DNA from: Kappaphycus alvarezii
Taxonomy: Eukaryota; Rhodophyta; Florideophyceae; Gigartinales; Solieriaceae
Length of the DNA: 64,000 bases
Reading direction: 5' to 3'
Assembly (NCBI GenBank): GCA_002205965.3
Contig: NADL03000671.1
Span: 372,001-436,000 of the forward strand
This document shows, piece by piece, positions 44,946 to 57,850 of this stretch. How positions within the stretch are numbered: the stretch's first letter is position 1; the number at the start of each line of letters is the position of its first letter. A program made the translations under genes and the position numbers. The notes under the pieces were generated by a model, which did not search any database, was not told the DNA's origin, and was given only the letters and a program-made list of their open reading frames with translations.

Positions 44946-45389
44946 AGGGCTGCAGAGGTTTGCAGCGTGACCCCGATGGATTTGAACCCCCTGGCGTAGG
45001 GCATAAATAGATTAACTTGACCCCTTCGTAGATGTGAGCAGCATATTGATCACACGTGTCCAAATGGCTAGATTTTCTGGAACCGCAGTATGGTTCGGAA
45101 AATGAGTTCAACTCACTCAGATTTGAGCAAAGTGGAATTAGTATCCGTGTGCTAAACAAAGCACCGCAGAAAAGTCTACACTCGGAAAGGCGAGGAAGCG
45201 TCACAGCTGGACCAGACGAGAAACTCTCCGAGCTTCTGAGAGGCGAGTTCTCAATCAGGGGGCGATATTCATGGGCACCACAGACACAAGTAAACACCAA
45301 AAAAAACCTTTTGCCTTTCTTCAACTCCAGCATGACACCGTGTTGCGTTACTGCGGTTATTTTTCGGCGACTGCAGAGAGGAAGAGGAG

Positions 45390-46010
45390 TCGAACACTCT
45401 ACTGGTCTACTTTTGCGACATGACGACCAATGCGAAGTACCGAACGTAACATGTTTTGTTGTATCTACTTAATCAATCCAGCAGCAATATTGTGCCTTGT
45501 GCGTACAAGGCCAATATCATATATCTCCCTTCTGCGGAATCCTTCCGTAGCAGCCCTTATATCTAGCATCAAACGTTTTCTGACGTCCGTGTGCCCTTTG
45601 ATATTACGTCGAACAGACTCTTGTTGTATGCGTAGAGCTTTAGGGGTATATCCAGGTCAGGGTGAATTGATCGCAGTTTCTTCGCCAGTGTAAAAGACGC
45701 ATGAAACATGTCTGCAGATGCGATCAATTCGGCCGCCAAGGCAGATCGAACTACGCGCCGTTCCCTATAGGAACGAAATTGTAGTGACACACATTTCCCA
45801 GAGGCATCGGCGAGCAGAATAGTGTATCCGATTTGCGATTTGTGGTCGTGGTTCGAGCCGAATGACGAATCGGAATATCCAAGAACGCGCAGAGAAGTGA
45901 GGTCTAGTTTCGGGAATAAAATCGAAACTCGATGATATTTAACCTACTGTACTGTACGGTTAGTACGTTTTACGATGTTAAGGAGCTCATTTTCGAACCA
46001 TTGGGCTGGA
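45390..46010 (-). pseudogene. Ty1/copia RNase H end of pol
   Basis: Reads FPKLDLTSLRVLGYSDSSFG, SQIGYTILLADASGK, RVVRSALAAELIASADMF, IPLKLYAYNKSLFDVI, DIRAATEGFRRREIYDIGLV, then HNIAAGLIK and a tail resembling the usual VEQW end. These are the ordered RNase H motifs of copia pol (YSD, AAE, DSKSLFDV altered to NKSLFDV, DGLTK altered to AGLIK). RT upstream is lost. Confidence 0.8.
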
Positions 46011-48105
46011 ACCTGAATCTTCGATTGGAAGATACTGATGCGGTATTAAGTATGACATAGATGAGGTAGCAAAAGTTCGACATGATGTCCACAGACGACT
46101 CTTCGAGGCCAAAGAACCATGGAGGTTGCCCTTTCATTATACCAAGTGCGTAGTTTCTTAAAGCGACTTCTGTGTTCGCTGCACCAGACACTAACCGAAC
46201 TTCTTGAACTTCATCACGATTTTCACCTTCTTTTCTCTTTCCTTCACGTTGAGGATCGGGTTGCTGCGTTGAGCGATCCTCACCACTTCATTCATGCGAT
46301 TGCCTGGGCACACGGCTGGGGGGCAATGTGCTAAGAATTGATTGTGCTAGTGCCATTGACAGCTGCCAAAAGTTTGCTTCCCATGGTATATAGTTAACAG
46401 AGCCCCTGCTCCACTTCAGACCCCATGTCCTTATGGGATAACTTATATCCCACGGCGGCCATAAGGGAATGATGTAGATCCGTTAGAATGATCGGATGAA
46501 TAAGACATAGAAGGATTAAATGGGTCCATTTGCTTCCAAGTTCTTGGAGGAACTTTGGCGGGCTTCCCTCTGCAAGGATTTACCCACGTTATTCCCCTAC
46601 CCATGCGTCACATTAAAGGCCAACTTCAACGCATGATTCATACAGTCTTATTCGCATCTTGCATGAAGACCTGATGAGAATTGCCCCATGACCAAGCTGC
46701 TTTTGGCAACCAAATGCTCCTTTTCCACGACTGCGACCATTTTAATATCCTTCAAAGATCCTAAAAAGACTTAGAGGCGATCCGAAGTGTCTTCGCTCTG
46801 TGTTATCTTTAATACATACTCCATTACACATAACAAGTGTATGCATACCTGCTGCATGAGTGCTCTCTCAGTAAGCGAGAAAAGGTCGGCTGCCATGACT
46901 TGTTTCGAGGCTCTCGTAAAACTAGAGAAAAGACCCCAACGCCTCTTTAAACCATTGACCAATACGCGGGCGTTGACTTTTTTTGCTCTGTGTAGGCTGA
47001 AAAGAAAGTCAGAGAGACACATAGCAACGCCAGAATGGGGTAATATCGCATCTTCTTGAAAATCAACTCCGCTCCATCGTACAATGGTAGGAAGATGCAC
47101 AATCCGACAACGAAAGAGAACGAACCTAGCGAGAAATCCATGGCAATTTCCTGCAAATGCTTATTTAGTTTCGTGCCCACCTTGAAAGGCGAAGAAAATC
47201 GGTTTTGCGACATCTCTCTGGACATTTGATCTTATCACAGGATCCCTCTCATGAACAGAGAACATGTTCTGAGAGACGTTTCTCACGGAGAGATCCATCC
47301 TAGAATTGCCCTGCACTATAAATTTGGCAACGGAATGCCTGTCGTCCACAAAGTTTTCCATTTCCTTATACTGGAGCCTGTAGAACGAATAAATTGAACC
47401 TTCGCCAAGACTGACATCCTCGCCCATGAACTTTCCTCGTGCCAAACGAACGCGACGAACAATTTTGTTCTAGAATTCTTCAAACTGTGGTGCTCCTGAC
47501 TCAATGGGGTGTAGAATCAATGCAGTATTTGCGCTAAGTCTGGAAAACATCGCGAGAAGAAGTCCACAGAGGTATTCTGACGCTGGCTGAGCACCCACAG
47601 ATTCTCGAACCCGGTGATACGTAAAGTGTTCCGGAACTAGACATGAGTAGAGCGTCATGCCGCAAAACTTTTCTACACCCTTGCAAAGCCATGTAATTAT
47701 AGATCGTTTCACGAGACTTGCTCAATGCAGAGAAATTTTATGCAATGAAGCAACGTGCTCGATGAAGGTTTTTTTGCGACACGTACAATGTACAGCCTTG
47801 AGACAGCGAAGCACATTGTGCATTCTACGAATCCAAACCAAAGAGAAATGGTCATTTGACAATAGCAGTACCAAAAGGAGCGATGAATTGAGGATAACTC
47901 CCAAGACACACTGCCGTATGAACTTTGCCACCGATTACTTCCAACCGATAATGACGCAGACACTATGTCCAAACGAAGCATTACAACTGAGGCCTTCTGA
48001 TTGACACGAGTTCCAAGAGCCAGATGAAGAACAAAGAGAAATACGTCGTTGTTTAGTTTCGCTTTTGGTGCCTGCAAGATCAGGTCGTACTCATCCAATG
48101 TTGTA
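46011..48105 (-). pseudogene. unidentified decayed coding region
   Basis: Successive minus-strand open stretches in changing frames: 47709-48098 (LDEYDLILQAPKAKL, VMLRLDIVSASLS), 47470-47712 (VGAQPASEYLCGLLLAMFSR), 47161-47445 (YSFYRLQYKEMENFVDD), 46947-47225 (hydrophobic, membrane-like), 46771-47100 (LFSSFTRASKQVMAADLFSL) and 45970-46191. Composition and length suggest one long former gene, either multi-exon or with frameshifts, continuing from 48110-48894. I do not recognise it. Confidence 0.35.
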
Positions 48106-48109
48106 TACT

Positions 48110-48894
48110 GTTGCTTTTTTGTCGAAATCCTCGTACTTCAAAGCCGTTGTTGTTTGAGGCTGTGTTCCAGATCCATTCCCTGCGCTTTTCTTCTTCTTCC
48201 TTGTCGAGCTAAGTTTCAAATCACTCTCCGAGTCGATGAATTCTTCACTGGTACGCTTCCTTGCAGAGGATGAATTGCCACCAATGCCTCGCGGATCATT
48301 TCCAGTGTCAGGGGAAGGAACCAGCCTCTCCTAGAAACAGATGCGAATATTTGGCCATGGAGCAATGGCAATGTCATCATCCTTATTCTCCTTGAACCCT
48401 TCCTCTGTCGCTACTCCACCAGCAGTGCGACGAGTGGGAACGGAAATGGATTTCAGCGGAACAACAGTCGACGCGGACGGAGTCGGAGCGGACTGCAAAC
48501 TAGTATTTCTTGGACAGTTACCTCCCATTTCTCTGGTATTCTTTACGGCTTTTGGGCTTCTCTTTTTCCGGCTGTTTCCCTTGCTAGGCTTTTCTTCCTT
48601 ACGCGGAGGTTCTTCTTTGGGCTCGACTAACAGAACCCTCTCTTCTGTATCGCTAGAATCCTCCTTCAATGTTCTCCCACGCAGATCCCTTCTCTTCCGT
48701 TTCACGGGAAGTATTTCTATCTCACTTATTAGTGCTCCTTTGTTGACCTGGTCGGCTGTACTTTCAGGCTGCTCGGTTTTACAAGGTTCTAGTGCTGATT
48801 CCAAGGGTCCGGCAAGGAGAGAAGCATTCCTGTGCGTGTTCCTGCAACGTGTTTTTGCCGGTTTCAGTTGTTTCCCTGCAGCCATTTTGCGCAC
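48110..48894 (-). CDS. Lys/Arg-rich hypothetical protein with one in-frame stop
   Basis: 187 codons from 48894 (MRKMAAGKQLKPAKTRC) to a TAG at 48331-48333. The same frame then continues open for about 75 codons (ERLVPSPDTGNDPRGIGG ... SSTRKKKKSAGNG ... ALKYEDFDKKATVYNIG) to a TGA near 48105. It is low-complexity and basic, with Ser/Glu patches (KRKRRDLRGR, KEEPPRKEEKPSKGNSRKKR), like a disordered nuclear protein. It may be the N-terminal part of the decayed region below it. Function unknown. Confidence 0.4.
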
Positions 48895-50716
48895 TATGAC
48901 GATATTCTTCTGCGCAAAAAAAGATTTCCGTGGTCCGGAAAGACAAAAGATCTCGGCTCTGTGAATAATCGAAAACTATGGAATTCAAAGGGGGTAGTTT
49001 CGGGTAAGTGTGGTGTGATAGACTGAGTCTATTTACCAGAAGGTTTGTGATGGGTTGGTGAAAACGATTGAGGAGTTATCTGTTGTATGCAGGTTGAAGA
49101 CTTACCCCTTAAGTACTATCGGAAAGCTGCTGTTGGTTTTCAGATTTTACAAGCTGTTTTCATCAAAACCGCAACGCTGTCGACATGAATTTCCTGTTGG
49201 AGAGGATTTATCACACTCAATATTATCGACGGGTACTGAAAAATCTCAGACGGTTGATCTCGTGCTTTTGAGGGAAACCACAAGCATGTAAGTCGTATTG
49301 CAACGAGTGTTTGGCTTGGGAGGGGGACGGAAGATGGGGGACGGATTTTTTTGTGTGAGAAGGGACTAGTTGACACTAGTGCAAAAAGATGTAGCCATAG
49401 GACCGAAGGAAGGGATCAAGGAGTCGCAAGTACGGAGTACAGTTAGTGACGCAAGTACCAGACTGGAATAGAATTTGATATGTCAAAACGTATGTTTTTG
49501 TTCCGGCAAATACTAAGCATTCCGATCAAAACATCACAATACCGGGTCTAGAGTGCGATCTTCAAAAAAAGCGATTTCATAACTGAACTTCGGAAACAGC
49601 AGCTGTTCCTATGTTGTACTTGGACAGGAAGTTTCCAACACAAGAATGGACTGTTTGAAAATGGTACAGTAATGTACGTTACTGATTCAGTGCCGTACAG
49701 AATAGTGTTGATTTACCTCAAAACGCGAATCAGAAACCAAAAATAAACAATAAATAACCGAATCAACGGAATATTCGCTTAAAAATTTGAACTCCCCTTT
49801 TCGCAGTACATTACATGCAGAACTGTGCCAAGCCACCCAAATGTAATTACTGTACCTACAACATAAAGTTTAGGTCAGTAACGCTGCCTCAATGCCATGC
49901 ATTCGACGATTTAACGGTGGCACAGTATACTACCAACGCAGCCCAGATTGTAGACTCTTACCTTTACTTTTCTTAGGTATTTAGAAGTTGCTCTTTACTT
50001 TTGTTAGGACAAAAAAGTTGTGCTTCACTTTCGAAACACTCTCGCCCCCGTATTTGCAGAGGCTGTGCACAGTACAGTACATGCAGAACTGTGCCACGCC
50101 ATCCCACTGTAATTACTGTATCTACAAGAGACATTTAGGTCTGAAACGCTGCCCCCACGCCATGAATTTGCTCATTTCACGGAGTTACGGTGCAGTACCA
50201 ACGCTGATCACAAAAACAGTGCTTTGCCACCCTACTGCGTTTCCTGTACCTAAAATAATTTTGTTTAGACTGCACAATGCGGCGTCTTCAAGCCTCTCTT
50301 GCGGACACGTCTAATCAGCATTGTGCGATTTAATTCAGCCGACACCTGTGCTATTCGACTGGATTGCTGAAACAGTTTAATACTGCCTGGATCTTACATG
50401 CATGGCGTAGCATATTAGCGTTGGGGAGTTTGGGGGTGGAAGCGTTTCTTACGGGCGTTTTTGATCGCGAGGGAATTTATGTAATACTTCGTCCCCATTG
50501 TGAGTAAGAGTAATTTAAACAGTTGTTCGCAACGACTGATACTTCATTTTATACGTGAAGGACGGGTACCACTATATTGAGCTACCATTATTATCAGAAT
50601 TTCTAACAGTGGAATTTAGTTAATGGGTATTACATTATACTGTGTGTCTCCTTTTGTTTTCTCTGTGGAACTCCCTGATGCAAAAGTAGTAGAAGGAACA
50701 TGACTCCCTTACCTTG
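48895..50716. other. no gene; degenerate direct repeats
   Basis: About 1.8 kb without coding support. 49807-49960 and 50078-50210 are direct repeats (ACATGCAGAACTGTGCCA ... TGTAATTACTGTA ... GTCTGAAACGCTGC type), and a third diverged unit starts near 50220 (GCTTTGCCACCCTACTGCG). Several TACTGTAC-type palindromes are present. Confidence 0.55.
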
Positions 50717-51010
50717 AGAAAGCATTGTTCTCGATTATATCACCCTCTTCCCCATGTTTATGGGCATTATCTCCACACAGTTTCGACAATATGCTCCCCA
50801 CAACCTCGCCGTTCTCATTTTCCAACATGACGCGCAATACTTTCAATCTGATAGTTTCAACCTTAATAATTTCGGATAGTGCACAATCGTGGATATACAG
50901 ACAAAGCGCAGCCAATATTTTTCGACAGCCATTCTCCCCGTCAAGGTTCACCAACGCTTCACCGAGCTTCTTCGAAACTTCAGCGATTATGCTATAGTCA
51001 CTTTTCTTAG
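50717..51010 (-). CDS. exon-like helical coding stretch with splice donor
   Basis: The frame reads SKKSDYSIIAEVSKKLGEAL, then CRKILAALCLYIHDCALSEI, then LRVMLENENGEVVGSILSKL, then an acidic end. At 50716 the minus strand has CTCAAG|GTAAGGG, a strong 5' splice-site match, exactly where the reading loses quality. Amphipathic helices throughout. No family recognised. It could belong to the neighbouring decayed transposase or to a separate gene. Confidence 0.4.
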
Positions 51011-51429
51011 AATCGGTATTCTGGCGTTTGGTTGGTAGATCTTTATGATGTTGGAATTATGGAAGAGTTACGCTTGGAGCCGCTCTTTTTTTCTTTTTGC
51101 TCCCACCAATGTTACGAGAAGGTCTTATGTGTCAAAGTTTCCAGGGCTCAGATCCCAATTTTACTCATTCTAATATTATCCAACTCTTTCAACTGTTTCA
51201 CTGCAATTTCTGGAACAAAATATAAGCCGCAAGTATTGTTCACAATTCTTTTTTGGCTTTCCATTCCATTGGTGTCGTGGAAGCAAAGTACATTCGTATT
51301 TCGGTCCATTTTTGAGTAGCATCGCGCAATTATACGCTTATCCCCGTGTTTTCAACCCATGAAACCCATTGTAGATCAATTTCCCGTACAACCGCCAACC
51401 ATGTGTCCGCGTCCTATACGGTGGGAAAG

Positions 51430-52310
51430 TGTCGAGGACTGAACATTGATTTCCACAGTTGGGCAGACATCGCAAGCCCCACCTTCCTCACCTTGGTATT
51501 ATTGTCACGACCGAAATGAACACCGCAGCCACCATTATTGTTTCGATATGAAGATCTTTCGGCGCACCTGTCGCGTCTTCGAGAGCTAGTGAAATTCCCT
51601 GAACCTCGGCAGACTCGAAATCGGTAGTTATGCCACGAATATCAATGGATTGGGCATTGAATTCCGAGCCCATCGGAACATAGGGGTCCTTGATTCTACA
51701 TTTTCGTAACCTTTCTTTGGCGAATTGTTCATAAAACACAAAATGTTGGCATAAGAAATACGCATGTCTTCCAAAAACATTGACCAACTAGCCCTATAGC
51801 CCTCGACAGTTAGGCAGGATATAAAAAAACTTCCAACAATCACAGTTTTTGTTCCCTGTAGCCTCACATTAAAGTTTTTTTGCCTTGTTACTATGTTTTA
51901 AAGGTAATAGTGTTTGTCCAAAGAGTCCCTTCTATTGCCAGTGATTGACTTGTATGTCCCATCCCTGGAAAAAATGATGAAGTAGGAGCATGTTGGAGCA
52001 TTGAATCAGAGACAAGCACGAAGAAAAAGCCATACTAAATTGTTCTGATGTCCCGCACGTAAGTTTTCGTTGGATCAGGTATCATCCGAAATAAAGCATT
52101 TACTTTTTGATCAATGATTTCTCATTTTCTCGGACAGAACGACGCATGCGGTAGGCAGCTTCTTTTCCAATCGCAGCTTGGTTTGAATACATAATCTCCT
52201 CCCCGGTCAGACTTTTTTGGGCACGTATCCTCACCACGATAGGTTTCACGTCCGGAGATTTCATTGCTTCAGCAGCAAAAAACCTCGTTTTTGAATTGTC
52301 ACAGGGTAGT
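51430..52310 (-). pseudogene. probable Mutator-like (MULE) transposase remnant
   Basis: 52085-52310 reads EAMKSPDVKPIVVRIRAQKS, then GEEIMYSNQAAIGKEAAYRM. 51488-51870 reads FFISCLTVEGYRASWSMFLE, then FAKERLRKC, then GITTDFESAEVQGISLALED, and after a frameshift GCGVHFGRDNNTKVRKVGLA. A TDFE-type acidic motif followed about 30 residues later by GC-x-x-HF and then R-x-GL is the signature order of MULE transposase cores (second catalytic Asp, then the C/H motif). The similarity is partial and the frame is broken at least twice. Confidence 0.45.
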
Positions 52311-52329
52311 CTGAGGCGGTGGATGGTTT

Positions 52330-53480
52330 TGTTCTCCAGACAACAGCAAACAAACCCTTTTCTTCTTTTTCAGTTCCATTGGATTTACTCAATATTATTT
52401 CAGAATTCGAAGGAAGCCCAATCTCCCTTTCCTCACTTTCGCTTGAAAATAAAATAAATTCAAATCATCCGACTACGGAATCAATTAGACTCGAAAAAGT
52501 TCCATCATCTAGTTGCACCACGTCGGCTATTAGGCGAGATGTAGTTACAGTTGTGGGAGAGATCTGGAATCTGGTGGTCTTTAATCATTTTTTCCAGAGC
52601 ATCAATTCCTCCAGCGGAGAAATCTTTGAGGGGCAGCGACATGTGCCGCTATTCGGAGTTCGTGCAAAACTCCACAGGGTATGAAAACTCCCAAGATATT
52701 CCGGAACATCCAATAAAGTGGACATTGGTGATTTTATTCCTCCTTATTACTGGTCCCCCAGTACATCGCCTTCCACCTAGCATGGGTTCGGCTCCATTAG
52801 ATATCTTTTCGATAAATTTGCAGTACCCATTTGCTGAAATTTTTGAATAATTACTGCTCTTTCCATCACGATGTTGGCAGGTTTACGTAACCTTCTGGGT
52901 TCCTTGTCGTTTTTATACCATTCAGTGACTTCTTCTATATTGCCATGACAATACCCCAAGAAGTTCGTAGAAGCTCTAGTGCAATGGCGAGCTCCTACGC
53001 ATGAATATTTACTTTTTATCATTACCGCATTGTTCAAAAACGGTACTTGACATTAACTTTTCCCTTTCGCCTTGAACCGATACCACTTTTTATTCAGTAG
53101 CTCTTGAATATTCATGCCTCCAATAACGTGTAGAATAACTTCCTTGCTAGAATCCAACAATAGAAAAAAATCTTTGTCCTTACGAAAATCATGGAATTGA
53201 ATGTACTTAGCCTAACATTGACCGTTCATTCTCGGTCGCCCTGAAGCAGACCTGAAGCTGAGTCTCTAATTATTTCAATTTTTCTATGAAGCCATTTCTG
53301 AACTTCACACGATGCCCTATTTTCACTCGGAATCTGCCTTGTAAGGAAATTTGCATCCTCGGCGAGTCCAGTACGATTAAATCCTCTGCAATGTCGTCGA
53401 TGACAATAACTTCATCATTGGAGAGCTCATTTTGAGGTAATTAGTGACATGTTTTCGGCGAAAGGAATATCATTCAGAAT
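52330..53480 (-). pseudogene. decayed coding region upstream of the MULE-like part
   Basis: Open stretches: 53280-53440 (DEVIVIDDIAEDLIVLDSPR, FRVKIGHRVKFRNGF), 53050-53230 (FHDFRKDKDFFLLLDSSKEV), 52777-53040 (RASTNFLGYCHGNIEEVTEW ... RKPANIVMERAVIIQKFQ), 52550-52760 (FIGCSGISWEFSYPVEF; DFSAGGIDALEKMIKDH) and 52340-52545 (ADVVQLDDGTFSSLIDSVVG). They fall in several frames on one strand. Possibly the N-terminal or accessory part of the same transposon. Not recognised. Confidence 0.35.
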
Positions 53481-55428
53481 TCGTCAGAAATGGATAAAGT
53501 CTTTGTTATTGTACTGGTTTAGAGCTGGGGTGTTGAGTAGGAGGCCTATGATCAGAGTATGAGGCCCCATAATTTTTTATTCTCGACAGAAAATTTCTTG
53601 AATACTATTACAGCAAGGCCAAAGTTACAGCTAGATAGTACCCATTACTGTTTAAGCCTCCCTTCCACCTTCTGGTAGATTGGAGTGCCATCCACAGCTT
53701 TCGACGCATCGTACGGTTTCGCAATTGGCTTGACAATGATACGATATCTACGCTTCGGTACAAATTTACTGGATACCAACCCAAATATCCACTACAGTAA
53801 ATTAACCCCCATTTACACTGTTTAAACTGGGTTCCATTCGAAAACGCCTCAATAGCTAAATCTAAGATATTTAGATAATCACTGCTTTATAGTCAGCTAT
53901 CAACAGAGTTTATTGTTTATTACCTTTCCAATACACTTCTAAATTGTTTAATCATGAAGTTAGTTGGAACCTTGTGAAAGTTTCAGTTCAATGTAAACTT
54001 TATCGAATTGTTTTTATGCATTAATTTGATTCTTTTTCGGAAAAGATGATCATATATTGCCAACTGTTGCATTTTATTGTTTCTTCTACAATCGCAGACA
54101 TCCTAGTACCTTTCGATATTCTCCATTGGAAAAACGATGGTAATAGTCATTCCTTGGCTTATCTAAGTAACGTTATTGCCAATCACTAAACGATTTCGGT
54201 CTATTTACTCCATGCTTTCCTCATCGCTTTTGTTAATAGCTATTATATCTCCGCAAACCGTCTACTTTGCCTGCTATTGCGACCAATTGAACTGTACCGT
54301 ACCGTAATTTTTATGGTGATACGTAACGGAAGAACGCAAAACACTGCTGTTTGTGCAAAACCATGTTTCATAAACTTCTGAAATTAGTAAACTCAATTTT
54401 CAGGGCTAGCTTCCATTATCGGGCAGATCTGGCCGCATTCAAGAAAACAAGGTATCTGTTGCAGTATTTCTCCTTTTTTTACCTATCCCATAGCTACCCA
54501 GGTCCTTAAGTACTGTAGTCATTCTAGCGACTATATTTCTCATGTGTTTTGTCCTAGCCTTCCGCTTTTACATATAAAATCGAGAGCATTGTCATAGATC
54601 ACAAAGAATCAAAATGACAATTCACCATGATTATAAGAATTCACATTTCATAGTCTACTCACAACGGCTCCCTCGTGCTGTGTCGCTCCAATCTCAACAG
54701 TATCAATCTCTGAAAAAAGTACTTTTCATTAGCATGTAATTAAATTTATTACAGTTATGAACTTACGTATAGTAGACATTAGCCCTGGCTACTCGTTATT
54801 TTCATTCATAGAACTGTGTTGATTTTGTTAATTAAAATATATATGACATCCCCATTAATATGCCATATGAACTTGCATCTCAAGCCCGTGGGGGCTGAGT
54901 CGATTATCCTGTGGGTGTGTGAATGAGTGGAGCGTCCTCCCAGGACATTCGTACGATAATTCACCTGGAGACATTCAGAAAACTTTTGGTGAGTGGTTTC
55001 TACTTCTTTAAAACAAGGAAGACTACTGCTATACGACAATTATGTTATGTATCTCCGATTTTTGTAACGGGGAAACGTCCTATTGTACCATTCATAGAAA
55101 TAAATCATGGAAAACTTATTAAAATTTGCTTTTGTACCTTGAGAATACAGTTTGGGCAGATTGTTTCAATACATCGCTGATTTTACATGATGTAATTCAT
55201 ATATTTTGTAATATGCCACTCTCCCGCCAGAAATATAAATCGTTTTGATACTCTACCTCGTCATTCAAATAATGGATAGACTAGCTCAATATCTCTGATT
55301 ACCGAAAACTAACACATATAACCCTGTTTTTCAGCGAGGTCCCATCGTAACGTACTGCTCGAATTTTTCTTCACTGAAATAAGTGTTTCTTTCCAATATT
55401 GGATTAATTATATATAGATTCTCAAAAA

Positions 55429-55620
55429 GTGGTGGTAAATCTTTATGGGTTGTACAATGTCGCACAGAAGCGTGCGGAAGGTGTTCATGAATTAACTACC
55501 GATGCGGGCGACGGGTAGAAACCTGACGCGCCTGCATTATTTGGAGACTAAATGCAAAACGAGTAATGAAGTCACGGAGCTCCTGTAGAGGGTAGGAACC
55601 GCGACGGGAAGCAGTGAACA
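55429..55620 (-). repeat. non-LTR 3' end fragment (type 1)
   Basis: Starts GTGGTGGTAAATCTTTATGG, the complement of the ACC tail and 3' UTR. It continues into the last about 40 codons (TRF..SLQIMQARQVS type) and stops. This is the shortest truncated copy of the family ending at 42874. Confidence 0.7.
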
Positions 55621-57689
55621 AAGCATTACTTATCATTTGTCCGTGCTTTGTAGGAACCATGATTTATTTGTTTTTCTTGCTCGATAAACTGACAAGTTGA
55701 TAAAACATTTACACTGCGCGTTGACTATTGATGATACACATATTTGTAGGCCTCAAGTTTAAGTTTACTCAAATCGGGAAGCAGATTAACTGAACAATTC
55801 TTCCGTTTTCAGTAGAACCCTTCCATGAATGTAGTATGGAACCACAAATTAAATAAGTCTGATAAAATATCAAGAACTCCACTCTACATTCGGTTCATTA
55901 GTTCTGTGATCTGCGATTTTGTTCTCCTAAAATACGTTATCTCCTTTTGGGTCTTTCAACGGCATTACTTAAGTAATTGGATTATTACATACAGTCTACC
56001 GCGCAACACGCTAGCGACATGAAGACAACCGACCACCTCTTCCATACATTAAAATAACAAAAAATTCCCATTCTACGGATTAGATTGTGTTCATTGACGT
56101 AATGAATCAGATCTTGCATTTGATCGAATTAGTACAGTATTGCCTTGGTCCAAAGAAGATTCCCACAAATAAATGCTGCATATGGATATATGTAGTTCAA
56201 TCAGTTCAACATCACACTCCTGCTCCGTGTCTTGTTTCAACGGAGGCAATTTTTTTCTTGCCGCATTTGGGCGTATAATATTTGATATATAATCACAAAT
56301 CTCATGTTTTAGTTGTTCATCACCTTTGCCTATTCAGCAGTAATCCATATATATATTAGGTTTGAACTTTTCTCTTTCCTTATTGTTTTATATTACTGAC
56401 ATTGTTTTCACATATTTCATGTTTGATTTTTTGTGTGAATTTGTATACTATACCCAATTCATTTTGACTATTTGCTCTAAAATTGGAATGAAGCAAAACT
56501 CTTTCCATATCAAAGGTCGATGTATATACATTCTTTCTTCACACAGTGACATAGCAAAAAATATGGTTGGTTTGGTCTGTCGTTTTTTTACGTTTATTGT
56601 ACAGAACATTCAGATCAAACGTTCAGTGCGCGCATTTCTATGCTAATTATATCGTAAAAAATCTTAACAATTCTATTTCATATGTTCAAGGCGTCCCTGT
56701 CAACCCCTTTACGATTTGTCAATTTTTCATGCAGCCAGATCACTGAGTTTACAGTATTCCTCTTTTCTCAATGAGCACTACCAATATTTCAATCAGGGGC
56801 ATTGCAGCCCAATTGAGTTAGGATTATACATCCGTTTAATCACAACATTCGTTATTTTTAATAACTCTGATTACATAAAGGGGAAAATGTTCACCTTTTC
56901 TTTATTTGTGAGCTTGTTACATTCTTTTTACTCTGCTTGTGTTAAAGTTGGAGGGTCGGGAGCAACAGCATCTCATATAAAAGTAGCGCAGTTCTCCTAT
57001 TAGCTGTCAGAACCCGGAACTTGTAATGAGGTCAGTGGACGCCATTGGAGAGGCGTAACAAGGACTGCCCGTAGGGTGCAGCTGTATGAAATATTGAATA
57101 CTCTCGGATGCACTCCAGTAAATCCTATAGGAAGTTAACGGTATCTTACTGTTCTGTCTTTTGTAATTCTGTACCCATTACAACAACTCACAGAGGACAC
57201 AACTTTTCTTACTCCTCAACCAATAAAACTTGCACAGATTTCTCGCCCACCTCTAGAATATTTTGATAATTCTCGCTTTTGGCAGGATTTTTCGGTGAAA
57301 GAACTAGATGGAAGCTTTTTCATACGATCGCATCTCGATTAACGCATTTCCCGCTCTATGCTCGGAAGGTTGAAAGTCCCTTTAATAACAGCAGCAATTT
57401 TACTGTAGTTTTGAGTAAATTTTCTTTCACATAAACATATATTACAGTACTGTACGGGTACAGACCTTTTGGTTTCCATTTGCGGTATAAACAACGCCTC
57501 GAAATAATATTAAGTATATCTTGCCATAAGGCCTATTTGGGGCATACTGGTGTCTTAAGAGGGGAGCTTGGTGTTTCTTTAATCCATGAAAAATGATGTC
57601 AGCTGCTCTCCTAGAGATGTCATGATATGTATAAAAGCTTACTATGTAAAGGATTGTCGGTATAACGTGAAATCGCTAGATAACTGGCT

Positions 57690-57850
57690 GGAAGTCACCC
57701 AAAAAGTACGCCGCATTGGACACCACTGGCGCACCGGAATGACCTTTTGTTGAGACCTGTTCGAGCTTTGCGCATTTCCCAATTGTCCTCATAGCGATGT
57801 TGTGTGCGACGTTGTGAAACAACTCGGGAGCGATCAGTGTCTTAAGGTCA
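57690..57850 (+). repeat. diverged internal fragment of the dispersed repeat at 21471
   Basis: The plus frame reads KKYAALDTTGAP, then ETCSSFAHFPIVLIAML, parallel to KQAALDMTAAA ... KTPRTFPYVSSSLTAT at 21620-21740. Protein-level resemblance only. Confidence 0.35.

Noticed and set aside
44960..45005. tRNA-like T-loop (TTCAAAT on the minus strand)
   Set aside because: The flanking bases do not form a T stem and no cloverleaf can be drawn.
56362..56646. 94-codon hydrophobic ORF
   Set aside because: Phe/Ile-rich reading expected by chance in strongly AT-rich DNA.
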